Notes under the pieces: model-generated | Seen by the model: the letters and a program-made list of their open reading frames with translations, nothing else | What the model was told of the DNA's origin: nothing | The model's database searches: none | Program-made: the position numbers and the translations under genes | From: Ligustrum vulgare | Taxonomy: Eukaryota > Streptophyta > Magnoliopsida > Lamiales > Oleaceae | Direction: 5' to 3' | Assembly: GCA_963555705.1 (NCBI GenBank) | Contig: OY743190.1 | Coordinates: forward strand, 33,090,929 to 33,154,928 | DNA length: 64,000 nt | In this document: positions 42,508 through 52,862 of the stretch, piece after piece | How the letters are laid out: each line of letters opens with the position of its first letter | Numbering within the stretch: position 1 is the stretch's first letter

Positions 42508-44350
42508 CACCTTTCTGTATTTGGTTGTTACATTTAGCCTAAACAAATATTTTCTAGTTATAATCACACTAAGCCTTTGTTTGGTATGCTTTAATTTTTT
42601 CTATTTTTTTTACAGTACTCAATTTTAATCATCCATCAAAAGTCAAGTCTATAATATTTGACTTTTCAATCAAATCTCAATCATTTTTTCTCCTAAAAAT
42701 TACAATTCATTTAAAAAAAATTCTTTTTAAACAATATCAAATACACGCACAAACAAGCTTATTTTCAAAGAAAATATTCTCGCATTTTTGCTAACAAAAC
42801 TTTTTTTCTCAAAGAGTTGAAATTTTTTTATTTTCCACATTTGCAATCAAGCACATCCTAAATAAATAATAATAAAAACAAAGTGATGCTATGTCACTTT
42901 TTAATTAGAAGAGAACGTGAGTCGAAAGAAAAAGTGATAAGAAGTAACATTTTTCTTTTTTTCGTTTTTTTTTTAAAAAAAAGTGGTATTGTGCAATGTA
43001 TTTATTAGTGATTGAGGACTTGTATAGTTTGATAGTCAATGATGGATATTACAAAAAAAATGAAAAATTTAGGTGACGTTCTGTTTGTATATTATTTTGT
43101 ATTTTCATTTTCGAAAATATTTTATGTTTTCCGTTTTTATTTTTGTTTTCAAATTTGCTGAAAACGCGTGTGGTTTGTTATTTCTGAAAACTGTTTTTGA
43201 AAATGAAAAACTGGAAAACACGTTCTGTTTAAAATTTTTAGAATACTACTTAAACAATTTTTAATTAATTTGCTTGCAAAATACTATTGGCTCAAACTTA
43301 AATTTACTTTCACAATACGTTGAAAACATAGTTACCTGCAACACACTAATGTAACCACGAAAAGTTTATATTAACACAGCTTGGTCGTTCTATTAAAATT
43401 CAGAAAATGCAAGTTCTTTCAAAAGAATCAAAACCATCAAAGTCCATTTGTCAAGGCATTTTTTGAAATATAACAACAAGAATTCCCACCTTTTTTTTTT
43501 TTTTTTGAAAATTGATATTGAATTCAATAAAACTTTATTTTAAGCTTAGTTCCAAGTTATAATAATTCTCCAAAAATAATAATTTTTTTTTTAAAAAAAC
43601 TTCATTTAGACTTAGTTCTAAACTAGGATAATTCTGAAAAAATAAATAAATAAATAAATAAAATTTAAGCTTAGTTCCAAGTTAGGATAATTTTTTTAAA
43701 AAAAAATGCGTTTTTCGCATAACTTTTTTCGCATTTTGAACATTTTTTTGTGGAAATACAGTTAAAACGTCCAAAATGAGGTTTTGGATATTTTACGTTT
43801 TGTGTACAATTTTTTTTCCAAAATGCATTTTCTTAAATGGTAAAGAGAATTTGTTTTTAGTGTTTTCGAAAAATAAAAATAGAAAATGATTTCAAAACAG
43901 TAAAGAGAATAGTGTCTTACATTCAAGTAAAAAAAAAAGTAACAAACTATCATTTTTTCAACTTGTCACTTTTTAGTTAAAAGTAAAAGTAAAAATGTGA
44001 CATTATGTTTGTGTATAGAGAAAGAAAAATGTATAATATATCTACTAATGTTTGTGAACTTGTGTAATTTGTTAGTCAAAAATATATATTGCAAAAATTG
44101 TAAAATTGACCATCAAGTAGAAAAAAATGACAAAATGTCACAAAGTGCCACTTTTTTTGTTAAAAGAAAAAATGATAAAAATTAACATTATATCATTTTT
44201 TTTTTAAAAAAATGTCATTATATCAATTTTTCAAAAAAGTGACGAATATTCTAATATTTTGAATAAAATTAACAAGTCATAACTTTATTCTAAAGTTTAA
44301 ATTTATGTTTAATTAAGAAAGTAACATACATGTCACTTTTTTTTTTCTTT
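42508..44350. repeat. AT-rich repeat block including a MITE-like element
   Basis: Repeats of the CAATGTATTTATTAG / GACTTGTATAG segment (near 42990 and 44030) frame an insertion-like unit at about 43075-43915. Its ends are imperfect inverted repeats: GTTCTGTTTGTATATTATTT on the left against AAAATGATTTCAAAACAGTA followed by AAGAGAAT on the right. Inside is a thrice-repeated TTAGTTCCAAGTTAGGATAA motif (43550-43690). No coding content. Confidence 0.5.
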
Positions 44351-44704
44351 TTTTTTTTTTTTAAAGTGACAAAATTATTAAAAAAAGAGATAAAAACTTT
44401 AAAAAAGTGGCATTTAAAATTAACAAAGTATTTTTACTTCCTAAAAATATTTAAAATGTTTTATTTTTTGGGTAAATGGTTAAAAAATAGGGGTATTTAT
44501 GTAAGAACCCCAAACATGAAAGTATGATTGGGCCTAATTTAACCTTTTTCATTTTGCTTGTTGTTTTTCTAGTTTGTATTTTTTTTCTAAGTTTTAATAA
44601 TATTTATTCAATTTTTTTCCCAACCTTCGATTTTTTCACACTTTTAAAAAGTTGATATTTTTTTTTTAAGAATTGAAAAATAACTAATAATTGAAACGGA
44701 AGCA

Positions 44705-44905
44705 AAACATTTAGGCTACGTTCTGTTTGTATTTTATTTTCTATTTTTATTTTGAAAACCTTTTCTATTTTCCATTTCTATTTTCTGTTTTCAAATTTTC
44801 TTAAAATACGTTTTGCTTGCCATTTTTTTTTAAATGTTTCTGAAAATGAAAAAAATGAAAAACACGTTACATTTGAAATTTTGCAGAATGCTACTTTGAC
44901 TATTT
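44705..44905. repeat. Second copy of the GTTCTGTTTGT repeat end
   Basis: ACGTTCTGTTTGTATTTTAT and the following 150 bp match 43075-43260. A further diverged relative of the opposite end lies at about 53930-54085. Confidence 0.55.
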
Positions 44906-45526
44906 GCAATTATTTTTCTTGTAAATTAATTAATTTGCTTATGAATTAAGTTCATGTTCTTTAATGCAATAATTACAATTTATAAACTAATTTATAAATA
45001 GTACAAAGTTTAAAATCGTTTTTTAACTATACATTTTCTCTTTTCAATTTTAATTGTTACATTGTTGCCGAACTAAATTATAAGATTTCTTGTGTTTTAA
45101 AGATTTACTTTATATTATAAGAAATTTATTTATCTAATTTTTTGTTAGACTAATATTAATAATGGCTAGGAAAATCCATATATACATATCACTATTCACT
45201 ATTACATATAAGATTCACTTCCATTTTCACTATTCATAAGGATCAAACGCGTCTTTAGTTCAAGGACACATACGTTTTTCTTCCTTCCCAACAAAAAGCA
45301 ACCATTACGCTTTCTCTGTCATTTCTTCATCGAGAAACTTGTCTCTCTCATAGCTCCTCAACTCCTTGTTCAGGTAAAATGGCGCACGACAGCTATTCTT
45401 TCTCTTGCAGCAACAAGACGCCATTTCTCTATTCCCATCCAACGTCGATGCCAGTTTTCATCTTCCTCAACACCATCTCCTTCACCACCTTCTCATTTTG
45501 AGCATTTCAAATCCCCTTTTCGAGAA
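44906..45526. other. AT-rich DNA leading into the gene-fragment cluster
   Basis: No gene recognised. It becomes less AT-rich after 45240, with C/T-rich stretches like a plant 5' UTR before the kinase fragment. Confidence 0.4.
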
Positions 45527-45825
45527 TAGAAACCCGAGGTCACTTCCAAATACAAACCCCCAATCATGCCCATCGGGAAAGGAGCACATGGCATCGTATG
45601 GTAGTAAAATTTATTTCATAATCCCCTTTTCATTATTGGTATAATAATTAAAATTAATTTTTGTTCTTTGTTTGATTTCCCTTTACAGCTCGGCTTTGAA
45701 TTTTGAGACGAATAAGTATGTGGCGATTAAGAAGATAGCTAATGCTTTTGATAACAAAATCAACGCGAAGAGGACCCCTGCACGAGATTAAGCTACTTCG
45801 CCACATGGATCATGAAAACTTAGTT
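45527..45825 (+). pseudogene. MAP kinase fragment (MPK6-like), exons 1 and 2
   Basis: EVTSKYKPPIMPIGKGAHGI is encoded up to a splice donor (ATG/GTAGTA at about 45600). Joining to the acceptor at TTACAG (45689) restores VCSALNFETNKYVAIKKIAN and AFDNKINAKRT. The Gly-rich loop and the VAIKK ATP-binding lysine are present, and wording is closest to MPK6-type group A kinases. One extra C after AKRT shifts the frame; LHEIKLLRHMDHENLV follows, then homology ends near 45825. The N-terminal region and at least two thirds of the kinase are missing. It is a dead fragment that still contains an intron, so it moved as DNA, not through mRNA. Confidence 0.85.
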
Positions 45826-45829
45826 AGTC

Positions 45830-47638
45830 ACTTTTATTAAGACAGATACAGATGTAATTATGTTGTATACATGTTTTTTTTTTTTTTTATATATTTAAAG
45901 AATTAATTTTCTTTGATTTTTTTTTTTTTATTTGACTAGGTAAGACATTTTTTTGGAAAAATATTTTTAGGTAAAAGGCAACACTTTTAATTGTTCTTTT
46001 GCAGCATCTGTTAGGTAATTGATAGAAAAGAAACTGGAAACTTATTCTTTTTGGAAATTAAGGTTCATAATTTATTTATGCGATTGTTTGTATGTTTCTA
46101 TTTGTTTTGTGATTTCTTAGCAAGTAATTCGGTATTGTTATGTCTTCTTTGGATGTTTATTGTAGTAATTAGGTGATGTTTATTACCTCTGCATAAAGGA
46201 TAAAACAAAAGAAATCAAGAAAATACAAACGAACATCAAAAAATTTTAAAATTTTAAATATGATGAAGGATTTCCAGCTTTCGGTCTCAATTTCATCAGT
46301 GTTTGTCTTGATTCCGTCCCCTTCCATCTGATTGTTTCAGATTTAGCCATAGAGGAAACTGGTTTTTCATTGTTGTTTTTGGATACTTGACGTTTCTATT
46401 TGTTAGCCCCCTCTCAAAATTCGGCCAAGATGTTCTTCCAGATTTTCCTTCCATTCTTGTAGCACTCTCAAGTGTAGAGCAGTCAATTGTTGCTCGTCCA
46501 ATTATAATTGCATGTTATGCACTGGTAGTCTGGTGCTTCTTGTCTATGCTGCTTTGTGGGAGGAAATTGGCTTTCGAGGTTTCCTTCTTTTTTTTTTTTG
46601 ACTAGATACATGCCCTTATGGTGGTTGACATTTGTGAGTACAATGGGCTTTGTTTGGCTCACTTAAATGTACAGATGATGTTCCTACTTTTAAAATATCT
46701 TTCTCGATTAATTTTTTTTTTCTGGGGAAAGATTTGTGAGATTTGATCACTTGTAGCTTAACCTTTTTCTTTTCTACCGCTCTGTATTTTTGGTAACCTT
46801 GACCTTTATCCTTATCTTTATTATTATTAGATTTTTTTTTTTTTTTTGTGATGTAACAACTTCTTAGTTTTACTTATGAAGTTAAGAAAGTGATAGACTG
46901 TGATTGTGGACCAGTAATTGTACGAGTCAATAACTGCTTAATTAATTTACTTCTATATTTGATTAAAAAGCCACTTTGCAAATAACAGATCCTTTATACA
47001 TATCAGTGTACAATGTGACCAATCTTAATACTGTTTGACCTTTTAGTTAACCTTCAAATATGATATTAAATCTGTCTGGTTCTACTACTATAATACCTAA
47101 TAAAGGCACCATATTCTGAGATTAGAATGCTTGTTGGCTGAATTGGAAAATTCAGATTTGATTATAGTTTTTATTTGAAATTATATTCAAGATTTGTTAA
47201 GTACAAAGCTACAATAACGATTGAAGATTTAAGATTGTTTCTATTGAGTTTGCTTTGCTTTGAATAATTCTCTTGAGTTTTTTTTTTCCTTCTTTTTTTC
47301 AGGAACATGTGTAAGCGGTACAAGATGCTATTTTCTTTATGTTGCTCATCTACTGGCACATGAGTCATGTTATACCAGCTTCTCTCTGGAAATTTCAAGA
47401 TAGGGCTTTTTACTTTCCTTTCTCTACATATGGGTACCTTGCAAAATTGCACAATTTACTAATAATTTTCTCAACAATTTGTTGCTATCAAATGCATGTA
47501 AGTAGGAAATATATATTTGGGAAAAAGTCACTCTTTCAAAAAGTACTTTAAAATAGTGGGGAGACTTGAAGAGTAATTGAAGGTTTTTAGAAACCACATA
47601 ACTCATAATGGCTTTTTCAATTGCTAGGATATTATTGC
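45830..47638. other. Gene-fragment region, mostly unrecognised
   Basis: Intron-like T-rich DNA. A 72-codon plus-strand frame at 46387-46605 (SILVALSSVEQSIVARPIII, then a hydrophobic stretch ACYALVVWCFLSMLLC) may be an exon of some captured gene; it was not recognised. Confidence 0.3.
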
Positions 47639-47779
47639 ATGAGGGATGTTAACGAAGATTCCAACAGCAGCAGCCAGCCCCAATTTTATGGAGATAAGAA
47701 CTTAAAAAAATGGACATTGTTACAAGTAGAGTTCTATGTGCATCAAATTAACAATCATCTCCCATATTATAAAAATTAA
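47639..47779 (+). other. Short exon-like frame, unrecognised
   Basis: A splice-acceptor-like TTTTTCAATTGCTAG precedes MRDVNEDSNSSSQPQFYGDK and the frame runs 46 codons to a stop. The biased, serine/glutamine-rich composition looks exonic. A second exon-like piece is at 47857-47935 (LRHSLPDTLSKISSKSLDEI). No family assigned. Confidence 0.3.
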
Positions 47780-48037
47780 AGAAAATGTGTTATCTTTCAT
47801 TTTCATGATTCCAAATGAATTTGTTATTTTCCTTTTTGCCCATCATAGGTGCTCTTCGGCATTCACTACCGGACACACTGAGTAAAATCTCAAGCAAGAG
47901 TCTCGATGAGATATATTTAAAGGTTCAACAAGTACAGGTTCTATGTTTTTTAAAGTCTAAAACACTATTTTAGTTTCTCAATAACATAACTGTCATTATC
48001 CATGTTTTGGTTCTGTCACCTTCACCAATTGCATTGC

Positions 48038-48397
48038 TTTCATCAATTAAAGTTCCAAATTCGTCAAGGTAAGTACTGTGTTTCTTCCGTGAAATTAAAT
48101 TTGGATTTTTTCATTTTTTTTTTGGAAGTTTTGTTGGAGTTGGGGATTGATGGTGTTTGGTTTTTAAGATTATTGTGGTGGTTGAATTGAGCAATGAAGA
48201 TCATGGATATTCAGATATCAATTAGAGTTCCAAATTTTTCAAGGTAAGTATTGTATTTCTTCTGTGAAATTAAATTTGGATTTTTTTTTTTTTAAATATG
48301 GTTCGAAGTTTTACTGGAGTTGGGGATTGATGGTGTTGGGTTGTTAAGATTGTGGTAGTTGAATTGAGCATTGAAGATCGTGGATATTCATATAATT
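48038..48397. repeat. Tandem duplication, two units of about 180 bp
   Basis: TTCCAAATTCGTCAAGGTAAGTA at 48049 and TTCCAAATTTTTCAAGGTAAGTA at 48229 begin two copies that also share TGGAGTTGGGGATTGATGGTG and GATCATGGATATTCA. Each copy contains a good splice donor (AAG/GTAAGTA). Confidence 0.85.
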
Positions 48398-48914
48398 TAT
48401 CTTGGAACTAGGTAGCAATTGGTTATGCATACTAGGTATTCAACATTGTGTTTTAATAAATTTTTATCCAGTATTTGTTGAAGTTTTAGGTTTGTAGACA
48501 CTCAAGCCCTATGTTTTCTCATCAGGAAAAGATGTTCTTCAGAACACAATTGAAACAATATCATGGCAAAAAAGTGTAGTAGAGACTGATTTAATTAGAG
48601 TTGCTTCCACCTCAATTAAATATCTCCAGAATATCACCATGTTTAGATACCCACTATAAAAATAGAGCCAGTCTATCCTGCAACTCATGGTCATAGCATC
48701 TGGGACAAAAAGAGCTAAAGTTGAATTTATGGCTTAGAGAAAGAGATTCTTTGATTGATGATTTTATTACCTCAACGGTCATATCTTGTTTGTGACTTAC
48801 AACTATATTGCAACCACCCTAATAAGAGTACAATGTGTCAGTTTATCTTATATTTATTTTCTTTCAAGATAATGTTTAGTGGTGCTAATTATAGTTTCTC
48901 AAAACTGGTAAAAA

Positions 48915-49266
48915 CCTACTTTAGGGAGAGCCCCGGTATAAGATTCGTCAGTCATTTGTAACTGCACCTGATAACTCTCTGATAGCTGCTAATTATGGAT
49001 AGGTGACTTGCACCCTCCACCATTATGTCTTTATCTAAGGCATTCTTATGTTATTTTTACATGTAATCAGTTGAAACTTAGGATTCTTGCACATCTTGCC
49101 AACTGTAATAACATGTTGGATGCTTTCAAAGCAGGTGGAGACTTCCACTCAAAGACTGCAATGAACATGTATCTGCACATTCGAGAGGTTGTTGAACAGA
49201 AGCACGTGCTTCTCGAGTGGCATTCTGAACCTGGAAAAGATAAACCTCCAGCTCCTTTGCTAAAGG
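48915..49266 (+). pseudogene. Plant organellar DNA polymerase I (POLIA/POLIB-like) fragment
   Basis: RYKIRQSFVTAPDNSLIAAN (about 48930-48990) is followed, after an intron-like gap (donor near 49002, acceptor ATCAG at about 49070), by LRILAHLANCNNMLDAFKAG and GDFHSKTAMNMYLHIREVVE. This is motif A and the adjoining O-helix approach of family A polymerases of plant mitochondria and plastids. The catalytic Asp of motif A is replaced (AAN instead of the family's VAD) and the codon before the donor is a stop (TAG). The fragment ends at a GTTTAC donor-like site (PLLK/V). It still holds an intron, so it was copied as DNA. It is non-functional. Confidence 0.85.
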
Positions 49267-49289
49267 TTTACTCTCGGATTTTCCTCTAA

Positions 49290-49662
49290 ATTTTAGTTCT
49301 CTTGAAATAACAACAGTAATATAACAGAATCTTAAACATGGAAAAGGATTAAAGATGGAAATATTTTGATATATAATTTCTTATCTTTCTTCATTTTTCT
49401 CATTGCCCAAAATTAATTTGGTTCTTGGCCAAATAAGTTGACCAACTATCCTTTTCTTTAGTTCTCCCTCTCTTTAATAATCCTCTATTGCATCCACATA
49501 TTACCAACGACTTATATTAAGGGTTTATGCTAAAGGTCCTCCATAGTGAACTACTTTAGTTGTGATGACGACTGTTTGATTAGTATTATGAACTATGGGT
49601 TTTAGAAATTAGTGGTGACGGATTACTTTTTTTTTTTTTTTGGTGGAAATCTCACCTACCTT
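49290..49662. other. Non-coding spacer
   Basis: AT-rich, with a T-run at 49628-49641 just before the next MITE. No feature beyond possible intron sequence of the polymerase fragment. Confidence 0.4.
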
Positions 49663-49670
49663 ATTGCGAG

Positions 49671-50164
49671 TAGGGGTGGGCAAAAATCGACCGAATCCGC
49701 CCAAACTGACCCAACCCGATCGGTTTGAGTCGGTTTTTCATGAAAATTGGGTTGGGCTCGAGTTTGTTTAAAATTTTTTTGTCAGGTTGGGTGAATATCC
49801 CGACCCGACCCAACCCAAATAAAAAAAAAAATCTGTTTTTTTTTTTTTTTAAATAATGAAACTTGACTTATTTAAATATTGATTGAACATATTTTAATTT
49901 TATTAGAAAGTGTTCAATTTATTGTATTTTTGGTTATTGTAGTGTACATAATTGATTTGAATTAAAGATAGATTCATGAATTTTTTTTTTCTTTTTTCAA
50001 AATTTTTACTAATTGGGCCAAAGCCAAAACCGACCAACCCGACCGAAATTTGGTGGGTTAGGTTGGGTTTGAACTCGTAATTGGGTCGAGTTGATTTTTT
50101 ATCAACCCGACCGTAATGAGTTGGGCAAAAAAAAAAAGATCCGACCCAACCCAACCCACCCCTA
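49671..50164. mobile_element. hAT-like MITE (494 bp) with TAGGGGTGGG ends
   Basis: TAGGGGTGGGC at the left and CCCACCCCTA at the right. Flanking octamers ATTGCGAG (49663-49670) and ATTGTGAG (50165-50172) match at 7 of 8. The interior has sub-terminal GACCCAACCCGA and CGGGTTGG-type blocks, as in the element at 29984-30541, of which it is a shorter relative. Confidence 0.85.
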
Positions 50165-50189
50165 ATTGTGAGCATGTTTGGTCTTTTTT

Positions 50190-50335
50190 TGTTTTTTTTT
50201 TAAATTCTCCTTAAATTCATTTCAATCACATATTTCTATGGAACCCACCACGTTTTACACTTTTCAATCACACATTCTCCCAAAACTCAAATTTTCACAA
50301 AACTTGAAAAAAATGATTAGGACAAAATGGGCTCT
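50190..50335. repeat. Second copy of the CACTTTTCAA interspersed repeat
   Basis: TTTTACACTTTTCAATCACA and CATTCTCCCAAAACTCAAAT correspond to 4545-4620, diverged. Confidence 0.45.
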
Positions 50336-51757
50336 ATAACAATAAAATGTATGCTGTGCTTAAGAGAAATGGCTTGAGGCTTTCATTTTTAGGCACATCT
50401 ATCTCAATTTTTTTTTTTTTTTTGGGTACAGGATGAGCTTGTATCAAGCTCTTATTTTTCATTATTTGTATTTACACTTAAATTTTCTTAATCAGATTAT
50501 ATTCTTTAATATAAACACCTGTTAAATTTTGGCTCTAATTTCCCTTGGTGATTTTGTTTTAAGATATTCATCATTTACTTCCTTGTCATTGATAACTTTC
50601 TACCTTGTAGAGAAAGTACCTTGTAGAGGATCTTATTTATTGTTACTATTTCTTCATTTTGATGATAGAAGGCAAGAAAAAAGAAAAATATGTGCAGAAA
50701 GTGTATAGAATTAGAAGAATTTCCATTGAGAATATGAAGATTTTAACGGGTTTACATGATTCAGAGTCCAAGAGTGAGAGCTTTTCACCATCTATTGTAA
50801 CATGAAACATTTTGATTTGATGTTTTCCCGTTTACGCAACTTGAACATGCAAAGGAAAATGAGAGTTTGAATGGTAAACTGGATAACGTTGGTCGCACAA
50901 TCAAGTTACTTATAAGCTTATACCATTTTAGCTTCATTTTTATTTTTGTTCATTTTCTCAGACCTCATTGCTTTCTATTTTGAATTCATTACAGGTTTCA
51001 TTAGTTACATATCATGTTAGAGTAGAAGATCCAGGAACAAAAAATGCGGATTTTGAATTCATTATAGGTTTCATTAGTTACCAATCATGTTGGCCTTGAT
51101 GATTTGGCTTGGTTTTTCATAGCTTAGAACACGTAAGGATTTTTTTTAGTCATATTAATTTTCTTTCTTCTTATAGTTTCTTTAAGTTTGTTGTTTCTTT
51201 TTTCTATTGGGCTTTTATTTCGATATGTGGATTAGTTGTCATGTTATGAGATTATGACCTTTTTATTTTACTATCTAATACATTGTTGATACATTAAATT
51301 ATCTTATTTGCAATTTAAACTTTTAATTTGGTTAAAATGTTTTACAAAGAACTTTTTAGATGGTTTATATCTCATTATGTGTGTAATTTAATATTTTTTA
51401 CTGTTTAAGTCATTTTGTTAGTCTAGGCAAAGCCTTACGCATTGCAGTAGTAACATTGTTGCAATGCTCGAGGTGGGAAAAAAGAAACTTACAAAATCGA
51501 TCTAGCCTTTTTAAACATTAGAGAGCATTTAAGTCGCATCATGAGATTATACTGACATTTTAGTGCCACTTCCCCCAAAAGAGAGGTATGTTTTGAACAT
51601 ACAAAAATCATGTGTGATCTTCTTAATTTTCTTGCTATAATGCACGAAATATATTAAAATCACTTATACTGTAAATATAGCTTTTGTTAAATGGGAATAT
51701 CCATGCTTCTCTAACCTTCTTTTGCTGTTAATACTTGACTGCATTTCATATAACCTA
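50336..51757. other. AT-rich gene-free DNA
   Basis: A short duplication (CATTACAGGTTTCATTAGTTAC near 50988 and CATTATAGGTTTCATTAGTTAC near 51061, about 70 bp apart) is the only repeat noticed. No recognisable exon. Confidence 0.4.
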
Positions 51758-52349
51758 TCTATAATATTAAAAGGTCATTTTTTACTTTTCAGTTGTGCAA
51801 TTTTCGTGATCTTGTGAATGAAACAATATTGTTAGGTACATCTACATGTATTTAGTCATTTGTAGTACCAACATGCATGTAAGCAGTACATTACAATAAA
51901 TTTCATAGGAAAGATTATGAAAGCATCTTGTCAATATTGTTTACCTATATTGATTTTGAATTTGGAATTCTTGGAGTTCTAAATTTCAAAACAGTTTTTT
52001 GATTTTTGTAGAAAGAAAGTAACAATGATGAATGGGCTAATCACAAGAATCATATTTACATTACTTCCTTTATGTTGTCCATCTTCATGCAATATTTTGC
52101 TTACCATTTAGAGTTAAGTCAAATCAAAAGACTTCTTACTGATAATCCTAAGCTGTAAATATTTAATTGAACTTGGATATAACTTTTTTACTGCATGTTT
52201 AACAGCACAAAAAAACTTAAATACTAAATATCAGTTATCTAATGTTAAACTAATTTTTCACGTCCAAATAGCAACAACTCAACTTTCAATCCCACGCGAA
52301 TTAATGCAAATATAAAACATCACGTGCTTTGCACGTGTTTTTCTACTAG
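51758..52349 (+). mobile_element. Non-autonomous Helitron (592 bp), or the 3' end of a larger one
   Basis: The 3' end has hairpin CACGTGC/GCACGTG (52321-52337), then CTAG at 52346-52349 before host T. A plausible 5' end TCTATAATATTAAAAGG begins at 51758 after host A. If that 5' end is wrong, the element could start much further left and include the gene fragments at 45.5-49.3 kb. Confidence 0.65.
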
Positions 52350-52355
52350 TATATA

Positions 52356-52862
52356 TATACCTACTACTTCTAAAAGTCCCTTAAAGGGAGAAGCTTTTTA
52401 GACGATAATACCTTCAAAAGTAATTTACAATTTCTTATTTGTCCTTTCAATTAATTATATTTTAATTAATACATAATTTAATTAATGTAATATTTTCTAA
52501 CTTAATGATGGTTATTGTCTCTTAAAATTTCATTGATCTATATTTATATCTGTACTACTTTTAAAATAATTTGAATGGAGAAATGTTTTGGATCATAATA
52601 CTCTCAAAAATAATTTATAATTTCTTATTTATCTTTCAATTAATTTTATTTTAATTATAAAATTTTATAATTAAAATAAATTTTCTATTTTAATGATAGT
52701 CATTATTTCTTCAAATTTTGTTGATCAATATTTATTTCTATATTACTTATAAAATAAATTGAATGAAGAAATATTTTGGATCATAATACTCTCGAAATAA
52801 TTTATAATTTTTTATTTATCTTTCAATTAATTTTATTTTAATGGTAGCATTTTATAATTAAA
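52356..52862. repeat. Three diverged tandem units of about 190 bp
   Basis: ACTACTTCTAAAAGTC, GTACTACTTTTAAAATAA and ATATTACTTATAAAATAA begin units that continue GGAGAAATGTTTTGGATCAT and TTTCAATTAATTTTATTTTAA-type sequence. The unit head resembles a Helitron 5' start, so the array may be made of Helitron ends. Confidence 0.65.
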
